From positions 1 through 64,000 of the forward strand of contig NZ_NFHE01000003.1 of NCBI RefSeq assembly GCF_002161235.1: a DNA stretch of 64,000 nucleotides, in the 5' to 3' direction. The DNA is from Pseudoflavonifractor sp. An85 (lineage in GTDB: Bacteria; Bacillota; Clostridia; Oscillospirales; Oscillospiraceae). Shown piece by piece: positions 39,825 through 49,883 of this stretch; positions within the stretch are counted from its first letter, which is position 1; the number at the start of each line of letters is the position of its first letter. Both the position numbers and the translations under genes were made by a program. The notes beneath the pieces were generated by a model that worked only from the letters and a program-made list of their open reading frames with translations, made no database searches and was not told the DNA's origin.

Positions 39825-41476
39825 GGTGTGGCCTCCTCCAGAGTGCAGAAATAGACACGGCATCCTGCCTCTGTCAAAAGTTCGAATTGATCCAGCTTCA
39901 CCTGCTGTTCCAACGCTTCGCGAATGGCTTCATGGGTCATATTCTTGTAGTCTTGTACATATAGCAGGAATCCATCCCCGATATCTCGGGTCTGCGCTGC
40001 CTGTTTTACGCCGGCATAATCCCCGTTTTTACAGCGATAGACCTGAGAAAACATGGGGAACTCCATGGCAAACACATCCGCAGAGTAATCCCCCGACGCA
40101 TAGATGGTCAGGGTCACCACCGGGTACCCTTCATAGGGGGCCAGTGCCTCCTGGCGCTGCTGATAAGGGGCGTAGATGTAGTTTACCGTCTGCATCTGAT
40201 AAGACGCCACCGTGATACCCAAGCTCAACACAGCCACAGCCAGTACGCACCACTGGGGCTTCTTTACCCACAGAAGCAAAACCCGGTAGGTCAGGTACAC
40301 CAGGCACAGCGCAAACAAGGGGTAGATACCGAAGAAATAACGATCCGTCTTGTAAGGGGCTACCTTGGCCACAATGGCAAAGTATCCCAAGGCCACCACG
40401 GCCACCGTGGCCACCAGTCCATCCGTGACCGTCCATCCCTGGGGCACCTTCTTTTCGCCCTGGCTGTCTCTGCGGCCTCGCCGGGGAGGCGCAATGCGGC
40501 TCCGCACCAGATAGGCCACCAGCAAGAGGAGCAAAACCAACACGCCCTCTTTGAGCCAACCGTTCAACACCTGTCTGCTGATGGCGGTGCCAATGGTTTT
40601 GATACTGGTCAGAAAGTTCCCGCCCTCTACCATGTTGCTGAACGCTTCTTCGCCTCGGTAGCCGCCAAAGATGTGGTAGAGCATGGTGGGAAACAGCACC
40701 ACCGCAGCGCACAGGGCCGCCACTTCCACCACTGCATACTGCAGCACCAACTTCCATCTGCGGCTGATACACAGGTACAAGAAAAAGCTTCCGCACAAGA
40801 AAAAGCAAATGATCAAAAAGTAGTATTGGGTCAAAATTCCCATCAGGGTGACCAAAAACAGTCCCGCCATGGTGGTTTTCTTCAGCACACCTTGGCGCAC
40901 GTTGTCAAAGGCCTCCAAGTGAAGCAACACCAACGCCATGATGATACATGTGAGCAGGGCGTACATGCGAATGAATACCGCTGTGCTCATCCCGCCCACG
41001 CTCCACGCCCACACTGCTGCAGTAATCAAAGCCAATGCCCGATTTTTCATCAATCGGTTGGCCGCCGCATAGAGCAACACTGTGGCCAGCAGACAACACA
41101 GCATATTAGGAAGAATCCCGGCCCACTTGCTCAACCTGCCATCAAACAGAGCAGATACAGTGTGGATGATAAAGTAATACAGCGGAGGATGGACATCCTT
41201 CTGCTGGTTTCGATAGGCAATGGAGTAGTCCAAATCCCCCAGGCCGTCCACAGTCAGGGCATCTTGGAAGAACTGCCCATCCACCCAACTGCCCACAAAT
41301 CCTTCGGTTCTGGAAAAATACATCTCCGGGTAATTGGACAGCTCATAGGTAAGCATTTCATCCAAGTGATATCCCGACTTTTGTGTGCCGAAATACACCA
41401 TCATCACAGTCTGGACCAGCAGCACCACCGCCAGCGCCAGCCACACCACATACTGCTTTTTTCCCGTTTTCCTCAT
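39821..41476 (-). CDS. GT-C family membrane glycosyltransferase (PMT/ArnT-like)
   Basis: A 551-residue polytopic protein from ATG 41476 (AAAGGAG seven bases before; ATG 41500 has no RBS). After the first membrane helix comes the GT-C acidic motif region GYHLDEMLTYELSNYPEMYF, then about ten hydrophobic segments and a soluble C-terminus. GT39-type enzymes take sugars from polyprenyl phosphate on the outer face. Its stop overlaps the GtrB-like start (ATGA), which supports a donor-synthase/transferase pair. Confidence 0.75.
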   Translation of the reverse strand: MRKTGKKQYVVWLALAVVLLVQTVMMVYFGTQKSGYHLDEMLTYELSNYPEMYFSRTEGFVGSWVDGQFFQDALTVDGLGDLDYSIAYRNQQKDVHPPLYYFIIHTVSALFDGRLSKWAGILPNMLCCLLATVLLYAAANRLMKNRALALITAAVWAWSVGGMSTAVFIRMYALLTCIIMALVLLHLEAFDNVRQGVLKKTTMAGLFLVTLMGILTQYYFLIICFFLCGSFFLYLCISRRWKLVLQYAVVEVAALCAAVVLFPTMLYHIFGGYRGEEAFSNMVEGGNFLTSIKTIGTAISRQVLNGWLKEGVLVLLLLLVAYLVRSRIAPPRRGRRDSQGEKKVPQGWTVTDGLVATVAVVALGYFAIVAKVAPYKTDRYFFGIYPLFALCLVYLTYRVLLLWVKKPQWCVLAVAVLSLGITVASYQMQTVNYIYAPYQQRQEALAPYEGYPVVTLTIYASGDYSADVFAMEFPMFSQVYRCKNGDYAGVKQAAQTRDIGDGFLLYVQDYKNMTHEAIREALEQQVKLDQFELLTEAGCRVYFCTLEEATP

Positions 41477-41496
41477 CTCGATACTCCTTTGCTCTG

Positions 41497-42264
41497 TCAT
41501 ACGTAGTACAGGAACCGGGTGTTATACTTCCTGTAAATGAAGCATCCAATCCCCAGAGCCAACACCACATACAGCAGCATCAACCCATGATGCCACGGAG
41601 TGGGGATGGTCCCATAGATGACGATCTTACGGAAATAAGAGATGAAGGTGTACACCGGGTTGAGGTAAAACAGCTTCTGCATCAGGGGAGAGTAGATGTC
41701 CACGGTGTAGAAGATGGCGGACATGTACATCAGAAGCTGGGTGAAAATGGTCCACAGGTACTGTACGTCCCGGAAGAAGACGAACAGAGCGGACAGCACC
41801 ATACCCACGCCGATGTTGAACAGCACCAGACACAGCACCGGATAGAGCAGCAAGATGAACTTCCAGGTAAAGGTAATCTGGTCCAAGATACAAAAGACAA
41901 AGAACACCGCCAACGTCAAGCCAAAGTTGATAAGGGTCTGCACGTTTTTGGACAGCAAAAACAGGTACTTGGGCACATTGACCTTGGTAAAGATGTTGGC
42001 ATTGCCCATCAGAGAGGTCATGCCCTGGCTGGTGGACTCATTGAAGCAGGAAAAAATCAGGTTGCCGCAAAACAGATAGGTGGTGTAATGCTCCATGCCC
42101 CGGCCAAAGAACTGGGTAAACACCAGGCGCATCACCAACAGCATCATCAACGGCGAGAGCACACTCCAGGCCATGCCCAACACGGTGCGCTTATACTTCT
42201 TCATAAAATCTCGCTTCACCAGTTCCTCAAAGAGGAACTGGTGGCGTTTCAGCTTTTCTATCAT
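41497..42264 (-). CDS. ABC-2 type polysaccharide exporter permease (TagG/Wzm-like)
   Basis: A 255-residue permease with GGAGTTGCT before the ATG. The N-terminal amphipathic stretch FLFEELVKRDFMKKYKRTVL precedes LGMAWSVLSPLMMLLVM, the standard TagG/Wzm opening, and six membrane helices. It pairs with the ATPase at 38098 to move a polymer such as teichoic acid or an ABC-dependent glycan, although the locus also encodes Wzx and Wzy. Confidence 0.87.
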   Translation of the reverse strand: MIEKLKRHQFLFEELVKRDFMKKYKRTVLGMAWSVLSPLMMLLVMRLVFTQFFGRGMEHYTTYLFCGNLIFSCFNESTSQGMTSLMGNANIFTKVNVPKYLFLLSKNVQTLINFGLTLAVFFVFCILDQITFTWKFILLLYPVLCLVLFNIGVGMVLSALFVFFRDVQYLWTIFTQLLMYMSAIFYTVDIYSPLMQKLFYLNPVYTFISYFRKIVIYGTIPTPWHHGLMLLYVVLALGIGCFIYRKYNTRFLYYV

Positions 42265-42272
42265 AGCAACTC

Positions 42273-43505
42273 CTAGTCTCGGAAGTAGAGATCCCGGGTG
42301 TACACCTTGTCCATCACCGGCTCCAAATCCTTGGTGTAGCGATTGGCCACAATGACGTGGCTCATGTCCACAAACTCTTGCCAGTCACGAATGACCCGAC
42401 TGCCGAAGAAGGTGTCCTCCTTCAAGGTGGGCTCATAGATGACCACCTCAGCCCCCTTGGCCTTCAGCCGCTTCATCACGCCCTGGATGCTGGACTGGCG
42501 GAAATTGTCCGAATTGGCCTTCATGGTCAGACGGTACACGCCCACCACACAGGGGTTGCCGGGGGTGCCGTCTCTCCCCTCTCCGTGGGGGCCGTAGTAG
42601 CCCGCCTTCTCCAGGATCCGCTCGGCAATGAAGTCTTTGCGGGTGTGGTTGGCATCCACGATGGCGGAAATGATGTTGTTGGGCACCTGGTCGTAATTGG
42701 CCCGCAGCTGCTTGGTGTCCTTGGGCAGGCAGTAACCACCGTAACCAAAGGAGGGGTTGTTGTAGTAGTTGCCGATGCGGGGGTCATAACCGATGCCCTC
42801 AATGATCTGGCGGCTGTCCAGCCCACGCACCTCAGCGTAGGTGTCCAGCTCGTTGAAGAAAGACACGCGAAGAGCCAGATAGGTGTTGGCAAACAGTTTC
42901 ACCGCCTCCGCCTCAGTGGGGTTGGTGATGAGGATGGGAATATCCTCTTTCTCCGCTCCCTCCGCCAGCAGTCCGGCAAAGGTCTCCGCCGCCTGCTTCA
43001 AGCGAGAATCGTCCAAAGGCGCACCCACGATGATGCGAGAGGGGTACAGATTGTCGTAGAGGGCCCGACCTTCCCGGAGAAACTCCGGAGAGAAAATCAG
43101 GTTCTCACACCCCAGCTTTTCTCGCAGGCCCAGGGTAAAGCCCACCGGCACGGTGGATTTCACCACAATGATGGCGTTGGGATTGACCTGCATCACCAGG
43201 CGCACCACGCTCTCCACCGAAGAGGTGTCAAAGTAGTTTTTCACCGGGTCGTAGTTGGTGGGGGTGGAGACAATGACGTAATCCGCCTGGGCGTACGCTG
43301 CCTCTCCGTCGGTGGTGGCGGTCAAGTCCAAGTTCTTATTTTTGAGATAGTCCTCAATCTCCGCATCCACCAGCGGAGAGATTTTGGCATTGATGGCGTC
43401 CACTTTGTCCTGCACCAAATCCACCGCAGTGACGTGGTGATGCTGGGCCAACAAAATGGCGTTTGCCAGACCTACATAGCCGGTTCCGGCAATGGCAATG
43501 TTCAT
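42273..43505 (-). CDS. ugd: UDP-glucose/UDP-sugar 6-dehydrogenase
   Basis: A 410-residue NAD-dependent dehydrogenase from ATG 43505 (GGGAG upstream). Rossmann motif [12 protein letters not shown], the ESTxxxG-like STPTNYD and KSTVPVGFT segments, and the catalytic cysteine in [15 protein letters not shown] near residue 256. It converts UDP-glucose (or a related UDP-sugar) to the uronic acid, implying an acidic sugar in the glycan. Confidence 0.88.
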   Translation of the reverse strand: MNIAIAGTGYVGLANAILLAQHHHVTAVDLVQDKVDAINAKISPLVDAEIEDYLKNKNLDLTATTDGEAAYAQADYVIVSTPTNYDPVKNYFDTSSVESVVRLVMQVNPNAIIVVKSTVPVGFTLGLREKLGCENLIFSPEFLREGRALYDNLYPSRIIVGAPLDDSRLKQAAETFAGLLAEGAEKEDIPILITNPTEAEAVKLFANTYLALRVSFFNELDTYAEVRGLDSRQIIEGIGYDPRIGNYYNNPSFGYGGYCLPKDTKQLRANYDQVPNNIISAIVDANHTRKDFIAERILEKAGYYGPHGEGRDGTPGNPCVVGVYRLTMKANSDNFRQSSIQGVMKRLKAKGAEVVIYEPTLKEDTFFGSRVIRDWQEFVDMSHVIVANRYTKDLEPVMDKVYTRDLYFRD

Positions 43506-43510
43506 TCCTG

Positions 43511-45709
43511 TCATCTCCCAAACTTATGTGCAATTTTTTCCTTGAAACGGCGGACGGTGTAGTCCATGCCATGCTCCTGGAAGCAGCGGATGCCACCCCG
43601 AATCTTGCGAGGAATAAAGGTGAAGAAGCTGCCGATGCGATAGGTCATGGAGGCGCGGATGAGAGCCGCTTCTCCATCCACCTGCTTGGGCGCGTTCTTG
43701 CCGTACAGGATGCTGTCCAGCATCAGCCGTTCCACCGCAGAGAACTTCTTGATACACGCTTGGGTGTCGGCAATCTTGGCAAAGTCCCCGCGCATACACC
43801 GCATAATGTTGTCCAATTCCTCGGACACTGCGGTGTACAGTTCCTCATCATAGGGCTGGGCCTGAATAAACCGGGTGATTTCCTGCAAGCAAACCAGGTA
43901 GCCATACAGGTGCATGAAGTTTTTCTGCACCGTCATGGTAGATCCCTCCCGCACCCGACGGATGAGAATCTGATCCCGGACATGGGACACCCGCTGCGCC
44001 GGAAGAATGGTCACCATGCTGAACAGGTTGTCCTCATGCACAATGCCCTCTTTGAACGTAACCTGATGCTCCATCAAGTATTCCCGGCGGTACAGGCCCA
44101 GACACGGGGACACCCGGTACTTCCGGTCCCTCCTCATCATCAAAAACAGATCACGCCCTGTGAGCACATCGGGCACATCGGCATCGTACTCGTAAGCCGT
44201 CTCATAGAAGGGATGGTTCTTCTTCAGGGTTTCCGTTTCGTAGATGGATCTTCCATCATAGTACAACACATCCAACCCATCTCGCTGGGCTCTGTGGTAG
44301 AGCACCTCTGCCCCGCTCAGGTCCAGCATATCGTCGCTGTCCAAAAACATCACGTACTCACCCTTGGCATGGCGCAGGGCGGCATTGCGCGCGGTGGACT
44401 GTCCTTGGTTGGCCTGACTGATGAGGGTGATGCGGGGGTCTCGTTTGGCGTAAGCGGTGAGAATGTCCATGGTCCCGTCGGTGGAGCCGTCATTGACGCA
44501 CACCACTTCCACCTCGGGAAAGGTCTGGTTCAACACACTGTCCAACGTCTCCCCAATGTAGTCCTCCGTGTTGTAAATAGGCACAATCACAGACACCTTG
44601 GGGTGCTTGATCTGGCTTTCCACCAACAGCTCATCCTGGAAAATCTGATGAAATTCCGGGCGTGCGGAGTACACCTTGCAGGTGTTGCGGTAATACCGCA
44701 CCGGAGTGGTGGCCAAGGTGCTGACCTGCTCCCATGTTTCGGCGGAGAACTGGTTGCGATCCAGCAGTCCCGCCTTCCACGCGGCCTCAAACTCCGTGTG
44801 CATCAGGTACATAAACTCCCACTGATTTTCCGGCATCAGTCTGGAGTAGTTCCAGCGGTACTTCTCGTACTTGAGAGCCAGGTAGAAGGAATAAATGTCC
44901 TCCTTGTACTGGGGATGCTCCTCCAAAAACCGCTCATAGTAGTGCATCTCATCACTGACGCAGAACACCTTGCCCTTGGAGTGCACCGAAGACCCGGCAT
45001 TGTCCTTGCGGTAGTGGTGGAGGTAGCGATCCAGCAGCAAGCACCGTTGGGACACCGTGCACACCATAAAGTGGAACGATGTGTCCTGGAAGGAAGCCCC
45101 GGGCGTCTCGTGGAACCGGATGCCTTGCTGGGTCAGCATGTCCTTGGCATAGATACCGCTCCAGATGGCGGGGGTGGTGGTAAAAATAGTCCGGTCGTCG
45201 GTGCGGGGACAAAATACCTTCCCGTATGTGCACTTGGCCAGATTCTCAAAGGGTTTGGACTGCTTGCCCTGTTGGGTCGTGTACCAGTAGTAATTGCACT
45301 TGACCACATCTGCGTTGTGCTCTTTGGCAGCCCGGTACATGGATTCAAACATATCCGGTTCGATCCAGTCGTCCGTCTCCACGATACCGATGTACGCGCC
45401 TCTGGCTGCATCCAGGCCCAGGTTCATCTGATAGCCGTAGCTTTTCTTGTCCGAATGGATGATGCGAACCCGGGGATCTTTCTGGGCAAAAGCCTGGATC
45501 TTCTCCAGGGTACCGTCGGTGGAGCCGGCATCCACGCACAGAATCTCGATATCCTGCAAGGTCTGCCGACACACGCTTTCCACGCATTCCTCGATGTATG
45601 CTCCCACGTTGAGGGAGGGCATAATCACCGACAGCACCGGAGCGGAGGTTTCCCCGCCTTGCTCTGTCTTGGAAACTCTTTGCAATTCGTCACTCATGTT
45701 CTTCACCAT
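43511..45709 (-). CDS. Two-domain GT2 glycosyltransferase
   Basis: A 732-residue protein with two complete GT-A domains. The first (about 25-230) has [28 protein letters not shown] and [11 protein letters not shown]. The second (about 370-580) has [28 protein letters not shown] and [11 protein letters not shown]. Both keep the DxD-type donor motif, so it may add two different sugars or build a disaccharide repeat. The C-terminal tail ([20 protein letters not shown]) is a module shared with the GT gene at 45775. A start at ATG 45697 is also possible. Confidence 0.85.
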   Translation of the reverse strand: MVKNMSDELQRVSKTEQGGETSAPVLSVIMPSLNVGAYIEECVESVCRQTLQDIEILCVDAGSTDGTLEKIQAFAQKDPRVRIIHSDKKSYGYQMNLGLDAARGAYIGIVETDDWIEPDMFESMYRAAKEHNADVVKCNYYWYTTQQGKQSKPFENLAKCTYGKVFCPRTDDRTIFTTTPAIWSGIYAKDMLTQQGIRFHETPGASFQDTSFHFMVCTVSQRCLLLDRYLHHYRKDNAGSSVHSKGKVFCVSDEMHYYERFLEEHPQYKEDIYSFYLALKYEKYRWNYSRLMPENQWEFMYLMHTEFEAAWKAGLLDRNQFSAETWEQVSTLATTPVRYYRNTCKVYSARPEFHQIFQDELLVESQIKHPKVSVIVPIYNTEDYIGETLDSVLNQTFPEVEVVCVNDGSTDGTMDILTAYAKRDPRITLISQANQGQSTARNAALRHAKGEYVMFLDSDDMLDLSGAEVLYHRAQRDGLDVLYYDGRSIYETETLKKNHPFYETAYEYDADVPDVLTGRDLFLMMRRDRKYRVSPCLGLYRREYLMEHQVTFKEGIVHEDNLFSMVTILPAQRVSHVRDQILIRRVREGSTMTVQKNFMHLYGYLVCLQEITRFIQAQPYDEELYTAVSEELDNIMRCMRGDFAKIADTQACIKKFSAVERLMLDSILYGKNAPKQVDGEAALIRASMTYRIGSFFTFIPRKIRGGIRCFQEHGMDYTVRRFKEKIAHKFGR

Positions 45710-45774
45710 ACACTCCCCCGTTGCTGCGGGGAGTCATCCAACCTTTCTTTTCTATCTTCTCCTACCAACTGCTC

Positions 45775-47634
45775 TTAGCCCAATAGCTTCTGTTTGAATC
45801 TTCCCAAGGTGTATGCCACGCCGTTTTCCCGGACACACCGCATCCCGCCTCGGAGTTTGCGGGGAAGGAAGGTGAGAAGCCGTCCAATCCGATAGGAGCA
45901 AGAGCTCTGCACGTCTCGAATCTCCTGTTGCAACTGGCGCACCTGTTTTTGCAGGTTGCTCACCTGCTGGCTGTTACTTGGCTGGGCGCCGCTGCCATTC
46001 TGGCTGCGGCACAAGTAGTAGGGCTTGCGCATGACAAACAGACGTTGGGCTTGGACATAGACCTGCAGCCACAGATCCCGATACTGCTGCACCTGGCCCT
46101 CCAGGGCCTTGTCCAGCAGCGTCCGGTCCATCATGCCACAGCAGATATCCTGGCCCTGCCAAAACACCTGTGGGTACTGGCTGGGACTGAGTACCGTCCC
46201 GTAGGCCTCCCCATGGGTGCTCATTCTGCAATATTCCAGCGTGGGCTTTCCCTTATCCCCCTGGAACTGGAAGCAATCGGCCAAAATCACCGGAACATCG
46301 GCAGCTTTCATAGCCTCCCAGAGTTCCTCATACATATTGGGTTTGACCCAATCGCCAGGGCGTACCATTCCGACGTAGGCGCCTGCGGCAGCCTGGAGGC
46401 CAGCCTTGAACTGGCTTTCCAAATCCTGACCCCCGTGGATCACCTTCACTCTGGGGTCCAGGGCCGCCACCGCCACCACCGCTTCCACAGCGGCCTGGTC
46501 CTTGCCCCCGTCCACATAGAGAATTTCCACACCCTCCATGGTCTGGGCGCACAGGCTCTTCAAGGTCTCCTCCACGGATCCGGCCCCCAAGCACGAGGGA
46601 ACGAGCACAGATACCACAGTCTTCTCCGCCAAGGGAGCCACAGCCATAGATTCCTCCGGCTCTTTCTCGAAGTAAGTATCATAGGGCAGGGCCATAACCC
46701 GCAACGCCGTTTGATATTCCGTCTGGTTGTAATAGTCCTCCGCCGGGTGGATATGGACACCAAACTCGAACAGCCACTCCTTCTGCAATTTGTCGTACAG
46801 CTTTTTCCGGGCCGGCTCTGCAATGGTGGACAGATTCCACGATGTGGCGTTGAGGGTATAGTTGGCAAAATCCTGCTCCATCCACTCCCAGGTCCCCGTC
46901 TTTTTCAAAAAGTCGGAGACCATGTTGAGGGCATGGTAAAAGCAGTCCCAAGATTTTTCCCGGGTCACCGACAGAGTGCCGGTGGAGTTTTTCCGCTGGT
47001 GGGCCAGGATGTCCTCCATGGTGCCGATCCGCTGGGCCTGGCTCAGGGCGGCAAAGACAAAGAACATATCGTTGGTGGTGCGCTGCTCCTGGTATGTCAA
47101 CTGGTGCTCCTCCACAAAGCTGCGCAAAAACAGCTTATCCCAGGCCCAGCCCACAAAGCATTTCAGACGGTCTTTGGGAATCTCTCGGAAAGAAAACACG
47201 TCTTTGGCCGGGATTAGCTCCTTGCGAATGGTCCAGGGCGCAGGCTGGTACTTCTTGGTCTGCTGCACGTATTGGTCCGAGCGGAACACCACAATCTCCA
47301 GGTCATCCCGCTCACATCGCTGGTATGCCTTTTCCAGCATGTTCGCTTCAAAGAAGTCGTCCGAATCCAAAAAGGACAGGTACTTGCCCTTGGCGTACTT
47401 CAAGCCGTGATTGCGGGCTGCTCCGGCATTGGTGTTAGGTTGAGTGAGTACCTTCACCCGGGAGTCGCGCTTCTCGTACTCCCGCAAAATCTCCAAAGAG
47501 CGGTCGGTGGAGCCGTCGTCCACGCAGATGACCTCGATGTCCCGAAGGGTCTGCTCCAGCACGCTGTCCAGGCACTCCCCCAGGTACTGCTCCACGTTAT
47601 ATACCGGGATAATCACCGAAACCTTAGGTTCCAT
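45775..47634 (-). CDS. Two-domain GT2-like glycosyltransferase
   Basis: A 619-residue protein from ATG 47634 (GGAGAAGAG upstream). The N-terminal GT-A domain is typical (VSVIIPVYNVEQYLGECLDS, DDGSTDRS, LDSDDFFEANM). The second domain, from about residue 335, is GT2-like but changed: VSVLVPSCLGAGSVEETLKS, DGGKDQAA, then MVRPGDWVKPN, where the acidic donor motif is replaced, so it may be inactive or act on a different donor. A short coiled coil (LQKQVRQLQQEIRDVQSS) leads to the shared tail SYRIGRLLTFLPRKLRGGMR. Confidence 0.82.
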   Translation of the reverse strand: MEPKVSVIIPVYNVEQYLGECLDSVLEQTLRDIEVICVDDGSTDRSLEILREYEKRDSRVKVLTQPNTNAGAARNHGLKYAKGKYLSFLDSDDFFEANMLEKAYQRCERDDLEIVVFRSDQYVQQTKKYQPAPWTIRKELIPAKDVFSFREIPKDRLKCFVGWAWDKLFLRSFVEEHQLTYQEQRTTNDMFFVFAALSQAQRIGTMEDILAHQRKNSTGTLSVTREKSWDCFYHALNMVSDFLKKTGTWEWMEQDFANYTLNATSWNLSTIAEPARKKLYDKLQKEWLFEFGVHIHPAEDYYNQTEYQTALRVMALPYDTYFEKEPEESMAVAPLAEKTVVSVLVPSCLGAGSVEETLKSLCAQTMEGVEILYVDGGKDQAAVEAVVAVAALDPRVKVIHGGQDLESQFKAGLQAAAGAYVGMVRPGDWVKPNMYEELWEAMKAADVPVILADCFQFQGDKGKPTLEYCRMSTHGEAYGTVLSPSQYPQVFWQGQDICCGMMDRTLLDKALEGQVQQYRDLWLQVYVQAQRLFVMRKPYYLCRSQNGSGAQPSNSQQVSNLQKQVRQLQQEIRDVQSSCSYRIGRLLTFLPRKLRGGMRCVRENGVAYTLGRFKQKLLG

Positions 47635-47677
47635 TTCTCTTCTCCATTCTTCTTTGTTCATTCCATGCTGCATCCGG

Positions 47678-48826
47678 TCACGGTTTCAGCACCGGCACCG
47701 GGCTTTTCTCCGGCAACACGATCAAATCGCCGTACAGCTGGGGCGGATTCCACTGGCAGGTGCCGCTGGCCGGGGTGAAAGTCAGTTCTCCAAACTTCAG
47801 TGTCCCATCGTTGAGCACATAGAAGTCCACCCGCGCATGGGCAAACCCCTGTGCCAGCTTTTCTGCCACCTCTATCAGCTCCTCCAGGCGCTGGGGCCGA
47901 GGCGCCGCCTCATGGCCGATGAGACTGCCCTGGGCAAAGGTCTGCATCTGCCACTGGGTGTCGTAGAAGGTCATTTTTCTCCCCACGCTTCGATCTGTCA
48001 CATGCATCACGTGCAGGGCCTTTCCTGCAAAGCAAAACACCTTATAGTCGTACAGGTCCTGGTCGTTGTTTTCCAGATACTCCTCTGCAATGATCTTGGG
48101 GGGAATGTTCATGTAGTGCAGCTCAAACCCGTTGCAGAAGGCGTAGTTGAGGCCCATCCAGGTGTTGAACTTCTCCCGCGCATCCTCCAGGTCCAGCTGG
48201 CTTTTGTCCTTGACGATCAGGTTCCATCCACAGCCATGATTGGCCTTGAGGACAAAGCGCTGGGGCAGAGCATCAAAGTCGATTTCGTCAAAAGAGTCCC
48301 ACACTCCCAGCAGGGGCACCAGATACTGCTCTCCGATCTTCTCCTTCACCCAATCCCGCACCAGGTATTTGTCCGCCAAACGGGTTTTCAAGGGTGTGCT
48401 GTCATACAACTTGAGCCACTGAATTTTCTCGTTGTAGGTCTTGGGATTGTCCAGGTTCAACTTCCGGCCCATCAAATCGAAAAACCACTCTTGCAGCTCA
48501 GAGCGATAGGCTTCCGGGCTCAGATTGGCGTAGTACTGGTAATTTTCCACACTGCCATGCACTTGGGACACCGTCTTGCGCACCCGCTCCACCTTTTCCA
48601 GGGTCTTGGTCTGCTTCCATTGGATGGAGGCAGACAGGGACGCGCACTTCTCCACCTGGGCCTCCAAATGGGCGATTTGCCGTTTCTGTTCTTCCAGTTG
48701 CAAGGACAACTGGGCCACCAGCTGTGCACTTTTCTCCTGAGCTTCCAGCAGCCGCTCCACTTCCCGATTGAATGCAGATACCGGAGGCGGTAAAATCTTT
48801 TTCATAGCATTTTTTATCGCACCCAT
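47678..48826 (-). CDS. TupA-like ATP-grasp protein with N-terminal coiled coil
   Basis: A 382-residue protein from ATG 48826 (AAAGGAG upstream). Residues 20-75 form a coiled coil. The rest matches TupA-like ATP-grasp proteins: NPKTYNEKIQWLKLYDSTPL, ADKYLVRDWVKEKIG, FVLKANHGCGWNLIVKDKS, IAEEYLENNDQDLYDYKVFC. TupA relatives occur in teichuronopeptide and polysaccharide loci and are thought to ligate an amino acid or peptide to a sugar acid. With Ugd in the same operon, aminoacylation of a uronic acid is an attractive reading, but the reaction is inferred. Confidence 0.75.
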   Translation of the reverse strand: MGAIKNAMKKILPPPVSAFNREVERLLEAQEKSAQLVAQLSLQLEEQKRQIAHLEAQVEKCASLSASIQWKQTKTLEKVERVRKTVSQVHGSVENYQYYANLSPEAYRSELQEWFFDLMGRKLNLDNPKTYNEKIQWLKLYDSTPLKTRLADKYLVRDWVKEKIGEQYLVPLLGVWDSFDEIDFDALPQRFVLKANHGCGWNLIVKDKSQLDLEDAREKFNTWMGLNYAFCNGFELHYMNIPPKIIAEEYLENNDQDLYDYKVFCFAGKALHVMHVTDRSVGRKMTFYDTQWQMQTFAQGSLIGHEAAPRPQRLEELIEVAEKLAQGFAHARVDFYVLNDGTLKFGELTFTPASGTCQWNPPQLYGDLIVLPEKSPVPVLKP

Positions 48827-49881
48827 GTCTGTTCTCCTTTCGAGCGCAGCTTCTCCCAGGTGTATTTCCACCCGTGGTCCTGCCAGCAGCTCACCGCCCG
48901 CACCAGGGGGTTGGGGCGCTTGGGGGCAGACTGGCCGTAGCGCAGGGAGAAATAGGAACCGCTATAGGAGAAGGAGCGGAGGAACTTCACCCCCACCTCT
49001 TCCTCGTCCAACTGCTTCAAAAACTCCGCCACCTGTCGGTCCAGCCCCTCCACGTCGGGGGCCTGGGGGCGCAGCCGCTCATACCAGCCAAACATGCCGT
49101 TGAGCTCGTTGCGCATGACGGCGCGGCGCAGCTTGTCCGGCAGATTCTTCACCATCTCCCGGACGATTCCATAGGACTCCAGCTGGCAGTGAAAATGGGC
49201 CGCCTTGCGCCCCACCAGAGAAGTGCTCTGCTCCACTCGGTAGCAGGCTACGGGGGTGTGGGTCACCATGAGCCGCTGAGCGTGGATGAGACAGGCAATC
49301 CAGAAGGAGTGGTCGTTGATGCACCGGAGGTTGTTGAAGCGGATGTGGTTTTGCTCCAAAAATGCCCGGCGGTATAGGCCATTCCAGGGCACGTCGGGCA
49401 CTTGCAGTAGCCGCAGGGGCAAGTCAGCAAAGCGCATCACACGCTTGGCCTGACCCTTGCCGATGCAGCTCAAGGTGGAGTACAGGGTGGTGTAGGGCTC
49501 TCCCCCTGGCTCCACATAGGAAAAGCCCGCCTTGATCACGTCCAGGTCATGTTCCTTGGCCTGGGCATACAGCCCCTCCAAGGCTCCGGGCAGAAATTGG
49601 TCATCCGAGTCCAAAAAGGCCACGTACTCCCCCTTTGCCATCTCCAGGCCGTGGTTGCGTGCCACCCCTGCAAAGGAATTTTGCTGGGTGAGTACCACCA
49701 CCCGGCTGTCACGGGCGGCGTATGCGCGGAGTACCTCCAGACTGCGGTCGGTGGAACCATCGTCCACACAGATGACCTCCAGGTGGGGGATATTTTGGCT
49801 CAAAACCCCGTCCAGACAGGTGTTTAAGTGGGCTTCCGTATTATAGACCGGAATAATCACGGAAATTTGAATGTTCTCCAT
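48814..49881 (-). CDS. GT2 glycosyltransferase
   Basis: A 355-residue single-domain enzyme. GT-A landmarks: ISVIIPVYNTEAHLNTCLDG, DDGSTDRS near 38-45 and LDSDDQFLPGA near 88-98. The helical C-terminal part ends in a diverged version of the tail seen in the neighbouring GT genes (VSCWQDHGWKYTWEKLRSK). Overlaps the TupA-like gene start by 13 bases. Donor and acceptor unknown. Confidence 0.85.
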   Translation of the reverse strand: MENIQISVIIPVYNTEAHLNTCLDGVLSQNIPHLEVICVDDGSTDRSLEVLRAYAARDSRVVVLTQQNSFAGVARNHGLEMAKGEYVAFLDSDDQFLPGALEGLYAQAKEHDLDVIKAGFSYVEPGGEPYTTLYSTLSCIGKGQAKRVMRFADLPLRLLQVPDVPWNGLYRRAFLEQNHIRFNNLRCINDHSFWIACLIHAQRLMVTHTPVACYRVEQSTSLVGRKAAHFHCQLESYGIVREMVKNLPDKLRRAVMRNELNGMFGWYERLRPQAPDVEGLDRQVAEFLKQLDEEEVGVKFLRSFSYSGSYFSLRYGQSAPKRPNPLVRAVSCWQDHGWKYTWEKLRSKGEQTWVR

Positions 49882-49883
49882 GC

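Noticed and set aside
38883-48793. Long plus-strand frames opposite the glycosyltransferase genes (also 21397-23697 and 58651-61047)
   Set aside because: Low-complexity His/Gln/Gly/Val composition, no RBS, and each lies fully over a minus-strand gene with recognisable catalytic motifs.
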